NCBI RefSeq assembly: GCF_001898325.1 | Contig: NZ_MKTR01000034.1 | Coordinates: 294,597 to 358,596 of the forward strand | Source of the DNA: Microbacterium sp. 67-17 | Lineage (GTDB): Bacteria; Actinomycetota; Actinomycetes; Actinomycetales; Microbacteriaceae | Direction of reading: 5' to 3' | Length of the DNA stretch: 64,000 nt | Part shown: positions 16,970 to 25,998 of the stretch, piece after piece | Position numbering within the stretch: the first letter of the stretch is position 1 | Layout of the letters: each line of letters begins with the position of its first letter | Notes under the pieces: model-generated | Seen by the model: the letters and a program-made list of their open reading frames with translations, nothing else | Databases searched by the model: none | Told to the model about the DNA's origin: nothing | Program-made: the position numbers and the translations under genes

Positions 16970-17973
16970 GCCGTGATGCCACCTTTAGTGTGCGCATAGG
17001 AGCCTCCGTCGGCGTGCGGGAGATGGCCGATCGCGCCGTCTTCGCCGAAGAGCTCGGGTTTGACCAGGTGTGGACAGGCAACGACGTCTTCGGCGCACCG
17101 GGTCTCGTCCAGCTCGCCGCGATCGCGATGCGCACCAGCCGCATCAGGTTCGGCTCGGGCGTCATGGACCCTGTCACCGTGCACCCGGCCCAGATCGCGC
17201 AGTACGCCTCGGGGCTGCAGGACCTGTCTGGCGGCCGGTTCCTTCTGGGCCTGGGCGCCGGCTCCGAGGTGTTCTTCTCGTGGGCAGGCATCACGCCCGA
17301 CAAGCCCGTCATCCGTACGCGCGAGGCCGTCATCGCGATCAAAGAACTCGTGGCCGGTCGCTCGCCCGCAGGCGTGCCCGGCGCGGGTGAGGGGTGGACC
17401 CCGAACGCGCTCCTCAAAGATCCCCGGCCGACGCCGGTCTATGTCGGTGCGCTCGGTCCGAGGATGATCGAAATGACCGGCCGCTACGCCGACGGCGCGC
17501 TGCCGCTGTGCCTGCCCCCGACACACGTGTTCAACGTCATGCGCCAGCTTGAGGTCGGTGCCGCCCGCGCGGGCCGGGTGGTCGAGGACCTGGATGTCGC
17601 CGCCTGTGTCTGGGTGTCGATTGACGACGATCGGGATGCGGCCCGGCGCCTCATGGCCCACCACATCGCCGAGTACAGCGGATCGCTCTCAACCGAGGCG
17701 CTCCTGGCCAACGGCCTCGATCCCGAGGAGTTCGCGCGTACGCAGGGGCTCATGACCGAGGGCCGGGTGGAAGATGCGGTCGCGTCGGTCTCCGACGACA
17801 TGATGAGCCTTGGCATCGTCGGCGGCATCGAGGACGTCATCGATCAGTGCGGCGCCCTCATCTCTGCCGGTGCGCGGCACCTGTCCTTTGGGCCTCCGAT
17901 GGGGCCTGACGGGCCCGCTGCCATGAAGCTGCTCGGCGAACGCGTCCTGCCCGAGCTGCGCCGCATGCTCTGA
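16966..17973 (+). CDS. LLM-class flavin/F420-dependent oxidoreductase
   Basis: The 335-residue protein has the bacterial luciferase-like barrel: FAEELGFDQVWTGND, then TSRIRFGSGVMDPVTVHPAQIAQ, LLGLGAGSEV and PTPVYVGALGPRM. It is closest in character to the methylene-tetrahydromethanopterin-reductase-like branch, many of whose members use F420. With fgd 4.7 kb away, an F420H2-dependent reduction in the pathway is a testable idea, but FMN use cannot be excluded. GTG 16966 overlaps the previous stop. Confidence 0.78.
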   Translation: MSRDATFSVRIGASVGVREMADRAVFAEELGFDQVWTGNDVFGAPGLVQLAAIAMRTSRIRFGSGVMDPVTVHPAQIAQYASGLQDLSGGRFLLGLGAGSEVFFSWAGITPDKPVIRTREAVIAIKELVAGRSPAGVPGAGEGWTPNALLKDPRPTPVYVGALGPRMIEMTGRYADGALPLCLPPTHVFNVMRQLEVGAARAGRVVEDLDVAACVWVSIDDDRDAARRLMAHHIAEYSGSLSTEALLANGLDPEEFARTQGLMTEGRVEDAVASVSDDMMSLGIVGGIEDVIDQCGALISAGARHLSFGPPMGPDGPAAMKLLGERVLPELRRML

Positions 17974-18007
17974 TCCGACCCCCGCGACTCTCACGAAAGG
18001 AACACCC

Positions 18008-18304
18008 ATGCTCTACGTCTACGGCGGAATCCTCGTCGACCCGGCTCGGAAGGACGAGGTGACCGCAAAGGCCGCAGAGTTCGCGGCAGCCTGCCGCGCC
18101 GAGGACGGCTGCGTCGAGTACAACCTGTCCTGGAACGTCGAGGACGAGAGCTACTTGCGTCTGATCGAGGTCTGGGAGCCGACTGAGTCGCACCGTGCGC
18201 ACATCCAGCAGCCGCACGTCCTCGAGTGGACGGCCTTCATCCAGGGTGCCGCCGCGGCCCCGCCCGCCTTCACGAAGTACGTCGTCGACGTCGTCGAGGA
18301 CTGA
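18008..18304 (+). CDS. Antibiotic-biosynthesis-monooxygenase (ABM/YgiN) domain protein
   Basis: The 98-residue protein is a single ABM ferredoxin-like domain: [16 protein letters not shown], then [19 protein letters not shown] and [20 protein letters not shown], the usual pattern of YgiN-like quinol monooxygenases. Small ABM proteins occur in indole and indole-acetate degradation clusters. AAAGGA precedes ATG 18008. It lies between the LLM enzyme and tryptophan dioxygenase. Confidence 0.8.
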   Translation: MLYVYGGILVDPARKDEVTAKAAEFAAACRAEDGCVEYNLSWNVEDESYLRLIEVWEPTESHRAHIQQPHVLEWTAFIQGAAAAPPAFTKYVVDVVED

Positions 18305-18353
18305 TCGTGCACGCTGGCGAACCTGCTGCGCACGCTACGAGAGGGGAAGCGGT

Positions 18354-19211
18354 ATGACCGTCGAGTCGAACACTCGCGAGCTCGAATCCGAGATCGTGAC
18401 CGATCTCAAGGAGAAGCTCACCTACGGGTCCTACTTGCAGCTCGATCAGGTGCTCTCTGCTCAGCAGCCGCTCAGCAGTCCCGAGCACCACGACGAGATG
18501 CTCTTCATCATCCAGCACCAGACCACCGAGCTGTGGCTGAAGCTGTTGCTCCACGAGCTGTGGGCAGGGTGTGCCGCGCTCGCCGCCGACGACCTCGGCG
18601 ACGCACTGAAGAAGATCGCGCGGATCAAGCACATCCAGCGGTCGATGATCGAGCAGTGGTCGGTGCTGGCGACGCTCACACCGACCGAGTACGCGCAGTT
18701 CCGCGGCACCCTGGCCAACTCGTCGGGCTTTCAGTCCGCGCAGTATCGCGCTGTCGAGTTCCTGTTGGGCAACAAGAACGCCAAGATGCTGCGGGTGTTC
18801 GAGGGTGAGCCCGAGAACGCTGCGATGCTGACGGATGCGCTGGAGGCGCCGAGTCTGTACGACCAGTTCCTGCGCTATCTCGCGCGCCACGGCCACGCCG
18901 TCCCGCAGCGACTGCTCGACCGGGACGTGACGGTCGCTCACATCTTCGACGACGAGCTGTGCGACGTGCTCACCGCGATCTACGAGAACGCGGAGGAGCA
19001 CTGGGAGGAGTACGAGGCCTGTGAGGAACTCGTCGACCTCGAAGACAGCTTCCAGCTGTGGCGCTTCCGGCACCTTCGGACGGTGCAGCGCACGATTGGT
19101 ATGAAACGCGGCACCGGCGGCTCGAGCGGGGTCGGTTTCTTGCAGAAGGCGCTGGAACTGACCTTCTTCCCCGAACTGTTCGAGGTGCGAACAAGGATTG
19201 GACAGCCATGA
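18354..19211 (+). CDS. kynA: Tryptophan 2,3-dioxygenase
   Basis: The 285-residue heme enzyme converts L-tryptophan to N-formylkynurenine. Family landmarks are all present: the [12 protein letters not shown] helix with active-site His55, [19 protein letters not shown], and the C-terminal WRFRHLRTV with heme-ligand His240 followed by [11 protein letters not shown]. His55 and His240 coincide with the numbering known for the Xanthomonas enzyme. GGGGAAG precedes ATG 18354; the longer frame from 18195 overlaps the ABM gene and is rejected. The stop overlaps kynureninase by four bases. Confidence 0.96.
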   Translation: MTVESNTRELESEIVTDLKEKLTYGSYLQLDQVLSAQQPLSSPEHHDEMLFIIQHQTTELWLKLLLHELWAGCAALAADDLGDALKKIARIKHIQRSMIEQWSVLATLTPTEYAQFRGTLANSSGFQSAQYRAVEFLLGNKNAKMLRVFEGEPENAAMLTDALEAPSLYDQFLRYLARHGHAVPQRLLDRDVTVAHIFDDELCDVLTAIYENAEEHWEEYEACEELVDLEDSFQLWRFRHLRTVQRTIGMKRGTGGSSGVGFLQKALELTFFPELFEVRTRIGQP

Positions 19212-20446
19212 CCGTGGCCCTTCACGACGCGGCGACGCTGGATGCCGTCGACCCGCTCGCCGCATACCGTGACGCGTTCGTCGCCGCCGACGACGAGAGC
19301 ATCGTCTACCTCGACGGCAATTCGCTGGGGCGCCCGCCGCTCGCCGTCGCCGACCGGATGACCCAGTTCATCACCGAGAGCTGGGGGACGCGTCTGATCC
19401 GCGGGTGGGACGAGGGCTGGTTCGAGGCCCCGCTCGAGATCGGTGACCGTCTCGGCCACCTCGTCCTGGGCGCAGCGCCCGGGCAGACGATCGTTGCCGA
19501 CTCGACGACCGTCTCGCTGTACAAGCTCATCCGTGCGGCGCTCGCAGCCAGACCCGATCGCTCGCGCATCGTCATCGACCGGGCGAACTTCCCGACCGAT
19601 CGCTACGTCGTGCAAGGGATCGCCGCCGAGACCGGCGCCCAGGTCGATTGGATCGACACCGACCCGGCGACCGGCGTCACGGTGGCCGATGTCGCTGCCG
19701 TGCTCGGACCTGACACGGCCGTCGTCGTGCTCAGCCACATCGCCTACCGCTCGGGTTACATCGCCGACATCCCCGCGATAACCGCGGCCACGCATGCCGC
19801 AGGGGCCGTCGTCGTGTGGGATCTGTGCCACTCAGCCGGGGTGCTCCCGCTCGAGTTGGACGCTTGGGGGGTCGACTTCGCCACCGGATGCACATACAAG
19901 TACCTCAACGGTGGGCCAGGATCACCGGCGTTCCTCTACGTGCGCGCAGAGCACATCCCGACGGCTGTGCAGCCGATCCCCGGCTGGATGGGAGTCAAGG
20001 ACTCCTTCCTGATGGGGCCGGACTACCAGCCTGCTGACGGCATTCGGCGCTTCATCAGCGGGACGCCTCCGATACTCGCGATGATGCCGCTGTCGGTCTC
20101 GTTGGAGATCATCGAGCAGGTCGGTATCGACGCGATCCGCGAGAAGTCCATCGCCCTGACCGACTATGCGATCGAACTCTACGATCAGATCCTCGCCGCA
20201 CTTGGGGTCACGTTGTCCTCGCCCCGAGAAGCGGACGTGCGCGGGGGGCACATCACAGTCGATCATCCGGAGTTCCCGGTGCTTATCTCAAGTCTGTGGG
20301 AGCGCGGCGTGATTCCCGACTTTCGACCCCCCACCGGCATCCGGCTGGGGATGTCTCCGCTATCTACCTCGTTCACCGAGGTGCGACGGGCTATCGTCGC
20401 CATCGGTGAAGAACTGATCGCTCGCACCGAGAGGAGCAACCTGTGA
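19208..20446 (+). CDS. kynU: Kynureninase
   Basis: The 412-residue PLP enzyme cleaves kynurenine to anthranilate and alanine. Motifs include [11 protein letters not shown] at the N-terminus, [17 protein letters not shown], the PLP ring aspartate and following histidine in WDLCHS (Asp205, His208) and the Schiff-base lysine in [11 protein letters not shown] (Lys231). Length is normal. No kynurenine 3-monooxygenase is present nearby, so anthranilate rather than 3-hydroxyanthranilate is the expected product. ATG 19208 overlaps the kynA stop. Confidence 0.96.
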   Translation: MTVALHDAATLDAVDPLAAYRDAFVAADDESIVYLDGNSLGRPPLAVADRMTQFITESWGTRLIRGWDEGWFEAPLEIGDRLGHLVLGAAPGQTIVADSTTVSLYKLIRAALAARPDRSRIVIDRANFPTDRYVVQGIAAETGAQVDWIDTDPATGVTVADVAAVLGPDTAVVVLSHIAYRSGYIADIPAITAATHAAGAVVVWDLCHSAGVLPLELDAWGVDFATGCTYKYLNGGPGSPAFLYVRAEHIPTAVQPIPGWMGVKDSFLMGPDYQPADGIRRFISGTPPILAMMPLSVSLEIIEQVGIDAIREKSIALTDYAIELYDQILAALGVTLSSPREADVRGGHITVDHPEFPVLISSLWERGVIPDFRPPTGIRLGMSPLSTSFTEVRRAIVAIGEELIARTERSNL

Positions 20447-20943
20447 CGCTGAAGCGAGAGCTTCCCGACCCGCAGCTGCTGCGCCAGACGTTTGCCCTGT
20501 TCCCCTCGGGTGTGGCCTGCATCGGCGCCGTGGTGGACGGAGCAAATGAGGCGCTCGTCGCCTCGTCGTTCACCGTCGGAGTGTCGCTGGATCCACCTCT
20601 GGTCTCCTTTGCTGTTCAGAACGGATCGCAGACCTGGCCGATCGTCCGGCGCGCCGCGAGCATCGGGATCTCGGTCATGGCATCCGACCACGAGCCGTAC
20701 GCGCGCAAGATCGCGTCCAAGGACCGCGCTCATCGATTCGACGGTGTCGACACCCACGTCGCAGAGTCGGGTGCGCTATTCCTGATGGGCTCTCCGGTGT
20801 GGTTGGAGTGCTCGATCTACTCCGAGTTCCCCGCGGGTGACCACCACATGGTGCTGCTGCAGGTTGATGGCCTGGGGCTCAACCCCGAGCTGAACCCGCT
20901 CGTCTTCCACCGGTCCGGCTTCCGTTCGATGCAGGAGGATTGA
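20443..20943 (+). CDS. Flavin reductase (HpaC-like)
   Basis: The 166-residue protein is a flavin-reductase-like split-barrel: FALFPSGVACIGAVVDG, then ASSFTVGVSLDPPLVSFAV, and AGDHHMVLLQV near the end. It would reduce FMN or FAD with NAD(P)H for the two-component monooxygenase at 15118, which has no other reductase in the operon. GTG 20443 overlaps the kynU stop by four bases. Confidence 0.85.
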   Translation: MTLKRELPDPQLLRQTFALFPSGVACIGAVVDGANEALVASSFTVGVSLDPPLVSFAVQNGSQTWPIVRRAASIGISVMASDHEPYARKIASKDRAHRFDGVDTHVAESGALFLMGSPVWLECSIYSEFPAGDHHMVLLQVDGLGLNPELNPLVFHRSGFRSMQED

Positions 20944-20948
20944 CCCGA

Positions 20949-21734
20949 GTGCACGTGCTCGATCGGCCCGGCCCGGCCCCAGACCGCACGCTGCACTATG
21001 ACCCCCGGCCCGCTGCGGTCGTCGAGGTGTTCGATCCGCCGCACGCGTCCGCGGGGCTTGCGATCCTCCTTCATGGAGGTTTCTGGCGCGCCGCTTATGA
21101 CCGGACGTATCTGCGGGGGATGGCGGCAGCGTTGGCGGCGCAGAACGGCATCATGGTGGCCCTTCCGGAGTATCGCCGAGTGGGAGAACCAGGCGGCGGC
21201 ATCCCCGGGACTCTCGCCGATGTCGCCGAGATCCTTCAGCGGGTGCCGGGACTGCTCGGCGCCGCAGAGTCGGACGTCGTCGTCGCGGGACACTCGGCAG
21301 GCGGTCATCTGGCATTGGTCGTAGCCGCTGACATCCCCCGCCCACCCCGGCGCGTCGTCTCCCTCGCCGGGGTGCTGGACCTCGCAGCCGCGCACGACGC
21401 GCGCCTGTCGAACGGGGCAGTTGCGGCGCTGCTCGGTGAGAGCGAGCCATCGGAGGCACAGGTGGCCGCGATTGACCCGCTCCGACGCGCGGTACCACCG
21501 TGTGAGATCGTGCTGCTTCACGGCGATCGCGACGACGAGGTGCCGGTGGCATACTCCCGCGCCTACCGGCGCAAGGCTCCGGACGCGGAGCTGATCGTGC
21601 TGCCGGGAGCCGATCACTATGACGTTATCGATCCCCGCTCGGAGGTCTTCTCCCGTGTCGCGAGCGCGATCGCCACTTCGCCATTGAACCCTGAGGTGGG
21701 AGGATCTTTCAATGACCACGTTGGTGAACGTTGA
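20949..21734 (+). CDS. Alpha/beta hydrolase, probable kynurenine formamidase
   Basis: The 261-residue serine hydrolase has the oxyanion motif HGGFW (His42), nucleophile elbow GHSAGGHLAL (Ser116), an Asp in LLHGDRDDEVPV and His in GADHYDV. HGG(F/Y)W plus the position beside kynA and kynU fits arylformamidase, which turns N-formylkynurenine into kynurenine plus formate. A longer frame would use TTG 20940 overlapping the reductase stop, but GGAGG spacing favours GTG 20949. The formamidase role is contextual. Confidence 0.78.
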   Translation: MHVLDRPGPAPDRTLHYDPRPAAVVEVFDPPHASAGLAILLHGGFWRAAYDRTYLRGMAAALAAQNGIMVALPEYRRVGEPGGGIPGTLADVAEILQRVPGLLGAAESDVVVAGHSAGGHLALVVAADIPRPPRRVVSLAGVLDLAAAHDARLSNGAVAALLGESEPSEAQVAAIDPLRRAVPPCEIVLLHGDRDDEVPVAYSRAYRRKAPDAELIVLPGADHYDVIDPRSEVFSRVASAIATSPLNPEVGGSFNDHVGER

Positions 21735-22668
21735 CAATTTTGCTCTCGCTGAGACTCATCGGATGATGGGGGCCCTGCAGTCGGACGCGGGGGGTGTCAA
21801 CCGGTTCCTGCACAATCGGGAGCCCGCTGCGATCGACAAGCAGACCGTGATCCGGCTCAATCGGGACACGTTGTACAGCTTCGCCGTCGTCGACATCAGC
21901 GCCGGGGCCACATTAACGATCCCCGCACACGGTGACCGGTATCTGTCAGCGATGGTGGTGAACGAGAACCACTACGTCAACGCGATCTTCCACGACGCTG
22001 GCGAGTATCGCCTGACGCAGGAGCAGTTCGATACACCTCATGTCGGGATCGCGGTGCGCGTCCTCGTCGATCCGATGGACCCGCACGACGTGGCGGCCGT
22101 GGCCACCATCCAGGATGGGATCACGCTGGTAGCCGACTCGTCGAACCCGTTCGAAGCGCCCGCGTACGATACGACCAGTCTCGACGAAACGCGCGCGGCG
22201 CTGCTCTCGCTGGCGCGCAACCTGACAGGGTTTGATCGCATGTTCGGCAGTGCTGAAGAGATCGACCCTGTGCGTCACCTGATCGGCACCGCCGCGGGTT
22301 GGGGAGGGCTTCCCTCGAGCGAAGCGAGCTACATCGGCGTCGACCCGCGTCTGCCCGTCGGGCAGTACGAGTTGACCGTCGGAGACGTTCCGGTCGATGG
22401 GTTCTGGTCGATTTCCGTCTACAACGCCGACGGGTTCTTCGAACCCAACGAACGTGGCGCGTACACGATCAACAACATCACCGGTACCCGTAACGACGAC
22501 GGCACGACCACGGTCCGATTCGGTGACTACCCGGCCGATGTCCCCAACGTGATTCCGATCACCGACGGCTGGAACTACCTCGTGAGGCTGTACCGTCCGC
22601 GGCAAGAGGTCCTCGACGGGGACTGGACATTCCCCACGCTCACCACTGATACCGATCCCCTCGCCTGA
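21712..22668 (+). CDS. DUF1254/DUF1214 domain protein
   Basis: The 318-residue protein carries an N-terminal DUF1254 signature (IRLNRDTLYSFAVVDIS) and C-terminal DUF1214 (VDGFWSISVYNADGFF, then AYTINNITG). Such proteins are widespread in actinobacteria and proteobacteria; their activity is not established. No signal peptide is seen, so it is cytoplasmic here. GGGAGGA precedes ATG 21712, inside the end of the hydrolase gene (23-base overlap). Last gene of the operon. Confidence 0.8.
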   Translation: MTTLVNVDNFALAETHRMMGALQSDAGGVNRFLHNREPAAIDKQTVIRLNRDTLYSFAVVDISAGATLTIPAHGDRYLSAMVVNENHYVNAIFHDAGEYRLTQEQFDTPHVGIAVRVLVDPMDPHDVAAVATIQDGITLVADSSNPFEAPAYDTTSLDETRAALLSLARNLTGFDRMFGSAEEIDPVRHLIGTAAGWGGLPSSEASYIGVDPRLPVGQYELTVGDVPVDGFWSISVYNADGFFEPNERGAYTINNITGTRNDDGTTTVRFGDYPADVPNVIPITDGWNYLVRLYRPRQEVLDGDWTFPTLTTDTDPLA

Positions 22669-22951
22669 GTCTCGGGTCGGTGAAGGTCTTCGTCCATCCG
22701 TCGAAAGCCTCCTTGGTCGAGGTCGCCGTGGATGCTCTTTCTTCTCGGTCGGTGAGGACGTGCAGGAGCAACTCGGCGTGGCGGCGATGGTGTTCCGGGT
22801 AGCCCAGCTCATCGTGTGTCCCGTGCCAGTTCCGAACGCCCGACGTCAGCGGGACGCACACCGCACCGCACTCAAGCAGGTGGTCAGCGCGGACGCAGGT
22901 AGCGCCGACGGCACGGACCAGCACGCGCTGTTCCGGCGGATGACGCGCCAT
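22640..22951 (-). CDS. Doubtful small ORF (103 aa)
   Basis: The 400-base spacer between the DUF1254 gene and the ABC transporter contains this minus-strand frame from ATG 22951. Its composition (PPEQRVLVRAVGATCVRADH, several His and Cys) is compatible with a real protein but no family is recognised, no ribosome binding site is seen and its end overlaps the DUF1254 gene by 29 bases. It may be a remnant or not coding. Confidence 0.25.
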   Translation of the reverse strand: MARHPPEQRVLVRAVGATCVRADHLLECGAVCVPLTSGVRNWHGTHDELGYPEHHRRHAELLLHVLTDREERASTATSTKEAFDGWTKTFTDPRLRRGDRYQW

Positions 22952-22986
22952 GCGATCGAGATCCGAAACCGATTTGTATAACGCAA

Positions 22987-23046
22987 TTGTGACGGAGGGC
23001 AGCAAAATGATACATTCGCGGAAACGCGAGGAAACGCGTCGGTTAC
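22987..23046 (+). promoter_or_regulatory. Probable promoter and operator of the amino-acid ABC transporter
   Basis: TTGTGA (22987) and TACATT (23011) at about 18-bp spacing form a plausible promoter. Just downstream GAAAC occurs at 23021 and 23031, followed by inverted GTTAC at 23042. The last 18 bases match the site before the CoA ligase gene at 14 of 18 positions. Confidence 0.45.
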
Positions 23047-23127
23047 ATACGCCGCCTAGAAATGAAGTGGCGAATCACCCGATGTCGTCGCACCAACAAC
23101 GCTGCACCTCACCTGACGGGACCCCCC

Positions 23128-24096
23128 ATGGCCGGAATCCATCTTCAGAAATCGCGTCGCTCGCGGGTCGCTCTGACCTCGCTGGCGATTCTGTCCACCG
23201 CCGCTTTGCTGTCCGCTTGTAGCGGCACAACAGAACCGGTCGACACGTCAACCGCCGACACTGGAGTCGTCGACGAAGAACTCGCAGCCCTCGTCCCCGA
23301 GCAGATCGCCGAGTCAGGCGTGCTCTCGCTGGGTGGATTGTGGGAGACTCCACCGATGATCAGTGTCGACGCAGCCGACACGAATGTCGCGGTCGGTGTT
23401 GCCCCCGATCTCGCTGCGCTGGTTGCTCCGATCATCGGGCTCGAGCCAGAGTGGACCAACATGCAGTGGCCCGCGCAGCTTCCGGGTGTTCTGTCCGGCG
23501 TGGTCGACGCGCTGTGGGCGCAGGTCACCGGGACCGCAGAGCGGGAAGCCGCCGAGTACGACCAGATCCCGTTCTACAAGACTACGGATGCCATCCTCGC
23601 GCTCTCTGAGACCGTGGCGGATGTAACGGGACTCAAGGACATGTGCGGACTCACGGTCGGTACCGGAGTTGGTTCCGTCCACATCGACTTGGTCAAGTCG
23701 GTCAACGAAAGCTTCTGCGTTCCCGCGGGCGAGCCGGTCATTGAGATTGCCGAGTATCAAGGTGCAACCGCCGCCATCAGCGCGGTTCGAGCAGGGACAA
23801 TCGATGCCTGGCTGGACACGACGGCGAACCAAGTCAGCTACGCGGATGGATCAGGCGGAGAGCTCGCAGCTGTCGAGATCCCCGAAGACGAGGAAGCCCC
23901 GAGCTACATCACCATCACGGTGTCGAAGGCAAACCCCGGTCTCAGCGAAGCGCTCGCTGGCGCGCTGCGCCTCGCAATCGAAGACGGCAGCTATCAAGCG
24001 GTGCTGGACGAGTGGGGCGTGGGCCCCGCTGCCGTGACGGTCGATGAGGTCGTCATCAACCCCTACACCGGGCTGGCTCCGGGCGAGTCCGAGTGA
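23128..24096 (+). CDS. Amino-acid ABC transporter substrate-binding lipoprotein
   Basis: A lipoprotein signal (lipobox LSAC, Cys31) is followed by a periplasmic-type binding fold of the polar amino-acid family: ETPPMISVDAADTNVAVGVAPDLAALVAPIIG-like N-lobe, LKDMCGLTVGTGVGS, and LRLAIEDGSYQAVLDEWGV at the end. It would capture tryptophan, kynurenine, anthranilate or a related compound outside the membrane; the ligand is not readable from sequence. The frame also opens at ATG 23062; 23128 is chosen because it gives a normal signal peptide, although neither start has a clear ribosome binding site. Confidence 0.85.
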   Translation: MAGIHLQKSRRSRVALTSLAILSTAALLSACSGTTEPVDTSTADTGVVDEELAALVPEQIAESGVLSLGGLWETPPMISVDAADTNVAVGVAPDLAALVAPIIGLEPEWTNMQWPAQLPGVLSGVVDALWAQVTGTAEREAAEYDQIPFYKTTDAILALSETVADVTGLKDMCGLTVGTGVGSVHIDLVKSVNESFCVPAGEPVIEIAEYQGATAAISAVRAGTIDAWLDTTANQVSYADGSGGELAAVEIPEDEEAPSYITITVSKANPGLSEALAGALRLAIEDGSYQAVLDEWGVGPAAVTVDEVVINPYTGLAPGESE

Positions 24097-24100
24097 TTTC

Positions 24101-24134
24101 TGAGGGTCGGGAGCCGCGCTGCTCCCGACCCTCA
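24101..24134 (+). terminator. Intercistronic hairpin between binding protein and permease
   Basis: A perfect 14-bp stem, TGAGGGTCGGGAGC / GCTCCCGACCCTCA, with a CGCGCT loop lies five bases after the binding-protein stop. There is no T-tract, so it more likely stabilises or attenuates the transcript, giving more binding protein than permease, than ends transcription fully. Confidence 0.75.
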
Positions 24135-24157
24135 TGTCTTCCAGATATCGAGGTCTC

Positions 24158-25033
24158 ATGTCTGACAAAACCGTGACGAGCCCGCCCGAGGTCCCACCGC
24201 CGACGTCGCGTCCCGTCAAACTGAACGTCGTTCCCGTCCGTCACTATGGCCGGGGCATCGGCGCGACGATCGTCGTCCTGCTCTTACTGGGGCTCATCTA
24301 CAGCTTCGCGACGAACCCGAGTTTCAACTGGGCGGTCGTCGCCGAGTACCTGCTCAACCCCAACGTCCTGCGCGGTCTCGGCGTCACATTGGTGATGACG
24401 GTTATCGGCATGGTGCTGGCGTTGGTGTTGGCCGTCGTGATCGGTGTGATGTACATGGCAGAGAGCCGTGTCATGCGCTGGTTCGCTGCCGGATGGGTGT
24501 TCGTTTTCCGTGGCATTCCACTCATCGTCCTTCTGATCTTTCTTGGCAACCTTGGATTGTTCTTCAAGCGCATCGTCATTCCGAACCCCTTCCTTGGCGG
24601 GAACTTCGTGGATGTCGCGACCGCCGATGTCGTCAGTCCGTTCGTCGCGTCAGTTCTTGGACTGGCGCTCGCCGGCTCGGGCTACATGGCGGAGATCGTG
24701 CGCAGCGGTCTGCTGGCAGTGGGACGCGGCCAGCGTGAAGCGGCCAAGGCGCTGGGTATGCGCTCGGGGATGACGCTGCAGTTCATCGTCCTTCCGCAGG
24801 CGTTGCGGATCATTGTGCCCCCGTTGGGTAACGAGTTCATCGGCATGCTGAAGGCCTCGGCGATCGTCTCGGTGATCGCCGGAGGCGATCTGCTTACGGT
24901 CGTGCTCGGCCTGAGTGGAATCAACTTCCGCACGATAGAGATGCTTATCGTCGCGACCATCTGGTATCTGCTCGTGATCGCGGTCTTCTCGGTAGCGCAG
25001 TTCTTCCTCGAGCGAAAGGTGGCCGAGCGATGA
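24158..25033 (+). CDS. Amino-acid ABC transporter permease
   Basis: The 291-residue protein has five to six membrane helices and the HisM/GlnP-type EAA loop: [27 protein letters not shown], then [24 protein letters not shown]. It forms the membrane channel for the transporter. ATG 24158 with GAGG before it is preferred over ATG 24134, which lies inside the hairpin. The stop overlaps the ATPase start (ATGA). Confidence 0.92.
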   Translation: MSDKTVTSPPEVPPPTSRPVKLNVVPVRHYGRGIGATIVVLLLLGLIYSFATNPSFNWAVVAEYLLNPNVLRGLGVTLVMTVIGMVLALVLAVVIGVMYMAESRVMRWFAAGWVFVFRGIPLIVLLIFLGNLGLFFKRIVIPNPFLGGNFVDVATADVVSPFVASVLGLALAGSGYMAEIVRSGLLAVGRGQREAAKALGMRSGMTLQFIVLPQALRIIVPPLGNEFIGMLKASAIVSVIAGGDLLTVVLGLSGINFRTIEMLIVATIWYLLVIAVFSVAQFFLERKVAER

Positions 25034-25818
25034 CCATGACAGCATCGTCGACCGCTCCCGTGGTCCGCGTCTTCGACATGGACAAGTGGTACGGCAACAC
25101 CCAGGTGCTCTACAACATCGACCTCGAGGTCGCCGCGGGGGAGACGGTGTGCCTGATCGGGCCCTCGGGCTCAGGCAAGAGCACGCTGCTGCGGTGCATC
25201 AATCACCTCGAAGAGATCAACACGGGTTCGGTTGAAGTGCTCGGCGATCTCATGGGATACCGCCTGCAGCGAGGGCGCCTGCATGAGTTGCATGAGCGGG
25301 ATGCTGCAGAGCAGCGCACGCGCGTCGGGATGGTGTTTCAGCACTTCAACCTGTTCCCGCACATGACCGCGATCGAGAATGTGGCGCTGGGGCCGATAAA
25401 GGTGAAGAAGGAGAGTCGGACCGAAGCGCGGGAGTACGCGCGTGAGCTGCTCGGCCGCGTCGGGCTATCCGGCAAGGAAGAGCATTACCCGTCGCAGCTC
25501 TCGGGTGGACAGCAGCAGCGCGTGGCGATTGCGCGAGCAATGGCGATGCGGCCGAAAGTGATGCTGTTCGACGAACCCACGAGCGCCCTCGACCCTGAGC
25601 TGGTCGGAGAAGTGCTCGCGGTGATGAAGGACCTCGCTTTGACGGGCGGTATCACGATGGTCGTTGTCACTCACGAGATGGGTTTCGCGCGGGAAGTCGC
25701 CGACCGGATCGTCTTTATGGATGGCGGTCGCATCGTGGAGCAGGGGCCGCCGTCGCAGGTCCTCGATTCTCCAACAAGCGACCGGACCAGGGCGTTCTTG
25801 GCGGCTGTGCTGCACTGA
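25030..25818 (+). CDS. Amino-acid ABC transporter ATP-binding protein
   Basis: The 262-residue ATPase has Walker [11 protein letters not shown]-loop [10 protein letters not shown], signature LSGGQQQR, Walker [15 protein letters not shown] and the switch His in VVVTHEMGF, all typical of GlnQ-like polar amino-acid importers. It also has an insertion between Walker A and the Q-loop ([20 protein letters not shown]) seen in part of this subfamily. ATG 25030 or 25036 may be used. A strong terminator follows. Confidence 0.95.
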   Translation: MTMTASSTAPVVRVFDMDKWYGNTQVLYNIDLEVAAGETVCLIGPSGSGKSTLLRCINHLEEINTGSVEVLGDLMGYRLQRGRLHELHERDAAEQRTRVGMVFQHFNLFPHMTAIENVALGPIKVKKESRTEAREYARELLGRVGLSGKEEHYPSQLSGGQQQRVAIARAMAMRPKVMLFDEPTSALDPELVGEVLAVMKDLALTGGITMVVVTHEMGFAREVADRIVFMDGGRIVEQGPPSQVLDSPTSDRTRAFLAAVLH

Positions 25819-25839
25819 CGATCAACCCGACGGTGTCCG

Positions 25840-25887
25840 CACAGGGCCCCCGTACCGAGCCAGACGGCTCGATGCGGGGGCCCTGTG
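25840..25887 (+). terminator. Terminator of the amino-acid ABC operon
   Basis: A perfect 13-bp GC-rich stem, CACAGGGCCCCCG / CGGGGGCCCTGTG, lies 21 bases after the ATPase stop. No T-tract follows. Confidence 0.7.
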
Positions 25888-25903
25888 GCATGTCCGGGTC
25901 AGT

Positions 25904-25919
25904 GAAACGTGATCGTTAC
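25904..25919. promoter_or_regulatory. Palindromic operator candidate before the CoA ligase operon
   Basis: GAAACGTGATCGTTAC is an almost perfect palindrome of two GWAACG half-sites (GWAACG-N4-CGTTWC). It lies 80 bases before the ligase start and shares half-sites with the other promoters of the catabolic block. Confidence 0.5.
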
Positions 25920-25998
25920 ATGCCAGAAAGATGACGGGCGTCACAAGCGCGATATGCTGCGAAGGCATCATTACCCACCCCTGCCGAGTCGAGGTGAC

